Origin: an uncultured Clostridia bacterium
GTDB taxonomy: Bacteria; Bacillota; Clostridia; Christensenellales; Borkfalkiaceae
Assembly: GCA_947629845.1 (NCBI GenBank)
Contig: CANRFD010000035.1
Location: forward strand, 1-13,135
Direction of reading: 5' to 3'
DNA: 13,135 nt
Below are positions 12,831 through 13,135 of this stretch, one piece after another. The notes under the pieces were generated by a model that had not been told where the DNA came from, made no database searches, and saw only the letters and a list, made by a program, of their open reading frames with translations. Made by a program: the position numbers and the translations under genes. Each line of letters begins with the position of its first letter. Within the stretch, counting starts at the first letter, position 1.

Positions 12831-12867
12831 CGCAGAATAATTACGTTCACGCAGTATAATTACGTCA
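12831..12867. repeat. Tandem copies of the repeat end
   Basis: CGCAGAATAATTACGTTCA (12831-12849) is followed directly by CGCAGTATAATTACGTCA (12850-12867). Both match the terminal repeat of the palindromic element; the second is the left end of copy B. Confidence 0.6.
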
Positions 12868-13048
12868 CCCTGAGCCGCCGCTGCCCTCGCGGCGTGTCGA
12901 AGGGTGTCCGCATTATAATAAGGACATGTTTCGACTACGCCCGTCGAAAAGAACATCGGCGTTCGGCTACTTCGCCCCTTGTGGGGTTCGTGCCGCGCTT
13001 AGTAGACGAATGGTGCGCGCGGGGCAACATGACGTGATTATGTGGCGG
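12849..13048 (-). repeat. Palindromic two-hairpin repeat, copy B, with an insertion
   Basis: The left end and body (12855-12942) match copy A with four differences in 88 bp. The right end TGACGTGATTATGTGGCGG (13030-13048) is a good inverted copy of the consensus left end. Between them, at the loop of the second hairpin, an 84-nt insertion (12941-13024) replaces the single base found in copy A. No gene is present between 12781 and 13135. Confidence 0.75.
12941..13024. repeat. Insertion within repeat copy B
   Basis: 84 nt absent from copy A. Its middle (12967-12994, ending in GGTTCGTGCC) is the near-perfect inverted counterpart of 6981-7008. It contains its own small inverted repeat around CCCCTTGTGGGG. 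It is too short to encode anything. Confidence 0.6.
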
Positions 13049-13070
13049 GGCGGGGTACCTTGGGTTACGC

Positions 13071-13106
13071 GTCATTCTGACGGGAGCGCAGCGACCGAAG
13101 AATCCC
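13071..13106. repeat. Hairpin repeat of the GTCATTCTGA type
   Basis: GTCATTCTGA and GACCGAAGAATCCC form a hairpin with stem ATTCT (13074-13078) / AGAAT (13099-13103) and a loop containing GGGAGCGCAGCGACC. From general experience, intergenic hairpins of this type occur in many bacterial genomes. Confidence 0.5.
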
Positions 13107-13135
13107 GATATGGAGAGTTCGGACTTCGTTGTTCG

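Overview
This is a gene-dense, high-GC bacterial window. It reads most naturally as a Gram-positive Bacillota/Clostridia-type chromosome: most genes have strong GGAGG-type ribosome binding sites, promoters match TTGACA/TATAAT closely, and intrinsic terminators end in clean T-tracts. Gene content is MgtE, Ade, FeoAB, a CadA-like ATPase with an ArsR/SmtB regulator, a small XRE repressor and DUF378. No marker gene is present, so a finer placement would be a guess. All genes lie on the minus strand except one small XRE regulator.

Layout from left to right. (1) 1-1150: the 5' part of a magnesium channel gene (mgtE) with its own near-consensus promoter and a structured leader of about 150 nt. (2) 1153-5720: an ABC transporter gene (fused ATPase and permease) followed after 9 nt by adenine deaminase (ade). 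The promoter of this pair lies face to face with that of a plus-strand XRE repressor gene. Two TACCA-N3-TGGTA operators sit inside this shared control region, and a strong intrinsic terminator lies in the ABC leader just before the start codon. (3) 5973-7140: mostly non-coding and rich in a palindromic repeat family, with one lone Phd/YefM antitoxin gene. (4) 7145-9650: a heavy-metal resistance operon, an ArsR/SmtB sensor followed by a CadA/ZntA-type P1B ATPase, with a recognisable operator. (5) 9658-12468: feoA, feoB and an RluA-type pseudouridine synthase gene, each overlapping the next. (6) 12535-12780: a DUF378 membrane protein. (7) 12781-13135: repeats only.

The theme is metal ion traffic (Mg2+ entry, Fe2+ entry, soft-metal export) together with a repressor-controlled ABC exporter. 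The features most worth a second look are: the XRE/ABC switch with its attenuator-like terminator and a possible leaderless second promoter; a two-hairpin repeat with terminal inverted repeats and compensatory stem changes, one copy of which carries an 84-nt insertion in a hairpin loop; an MgtE with a duplicated N-terminal domain; a structured, possibly translated mgtE leader; and a FeoB whose G4/G5 nucleotide-recognition motifs are not recognisable. All assignments come from reading the sequence; no database search was run.
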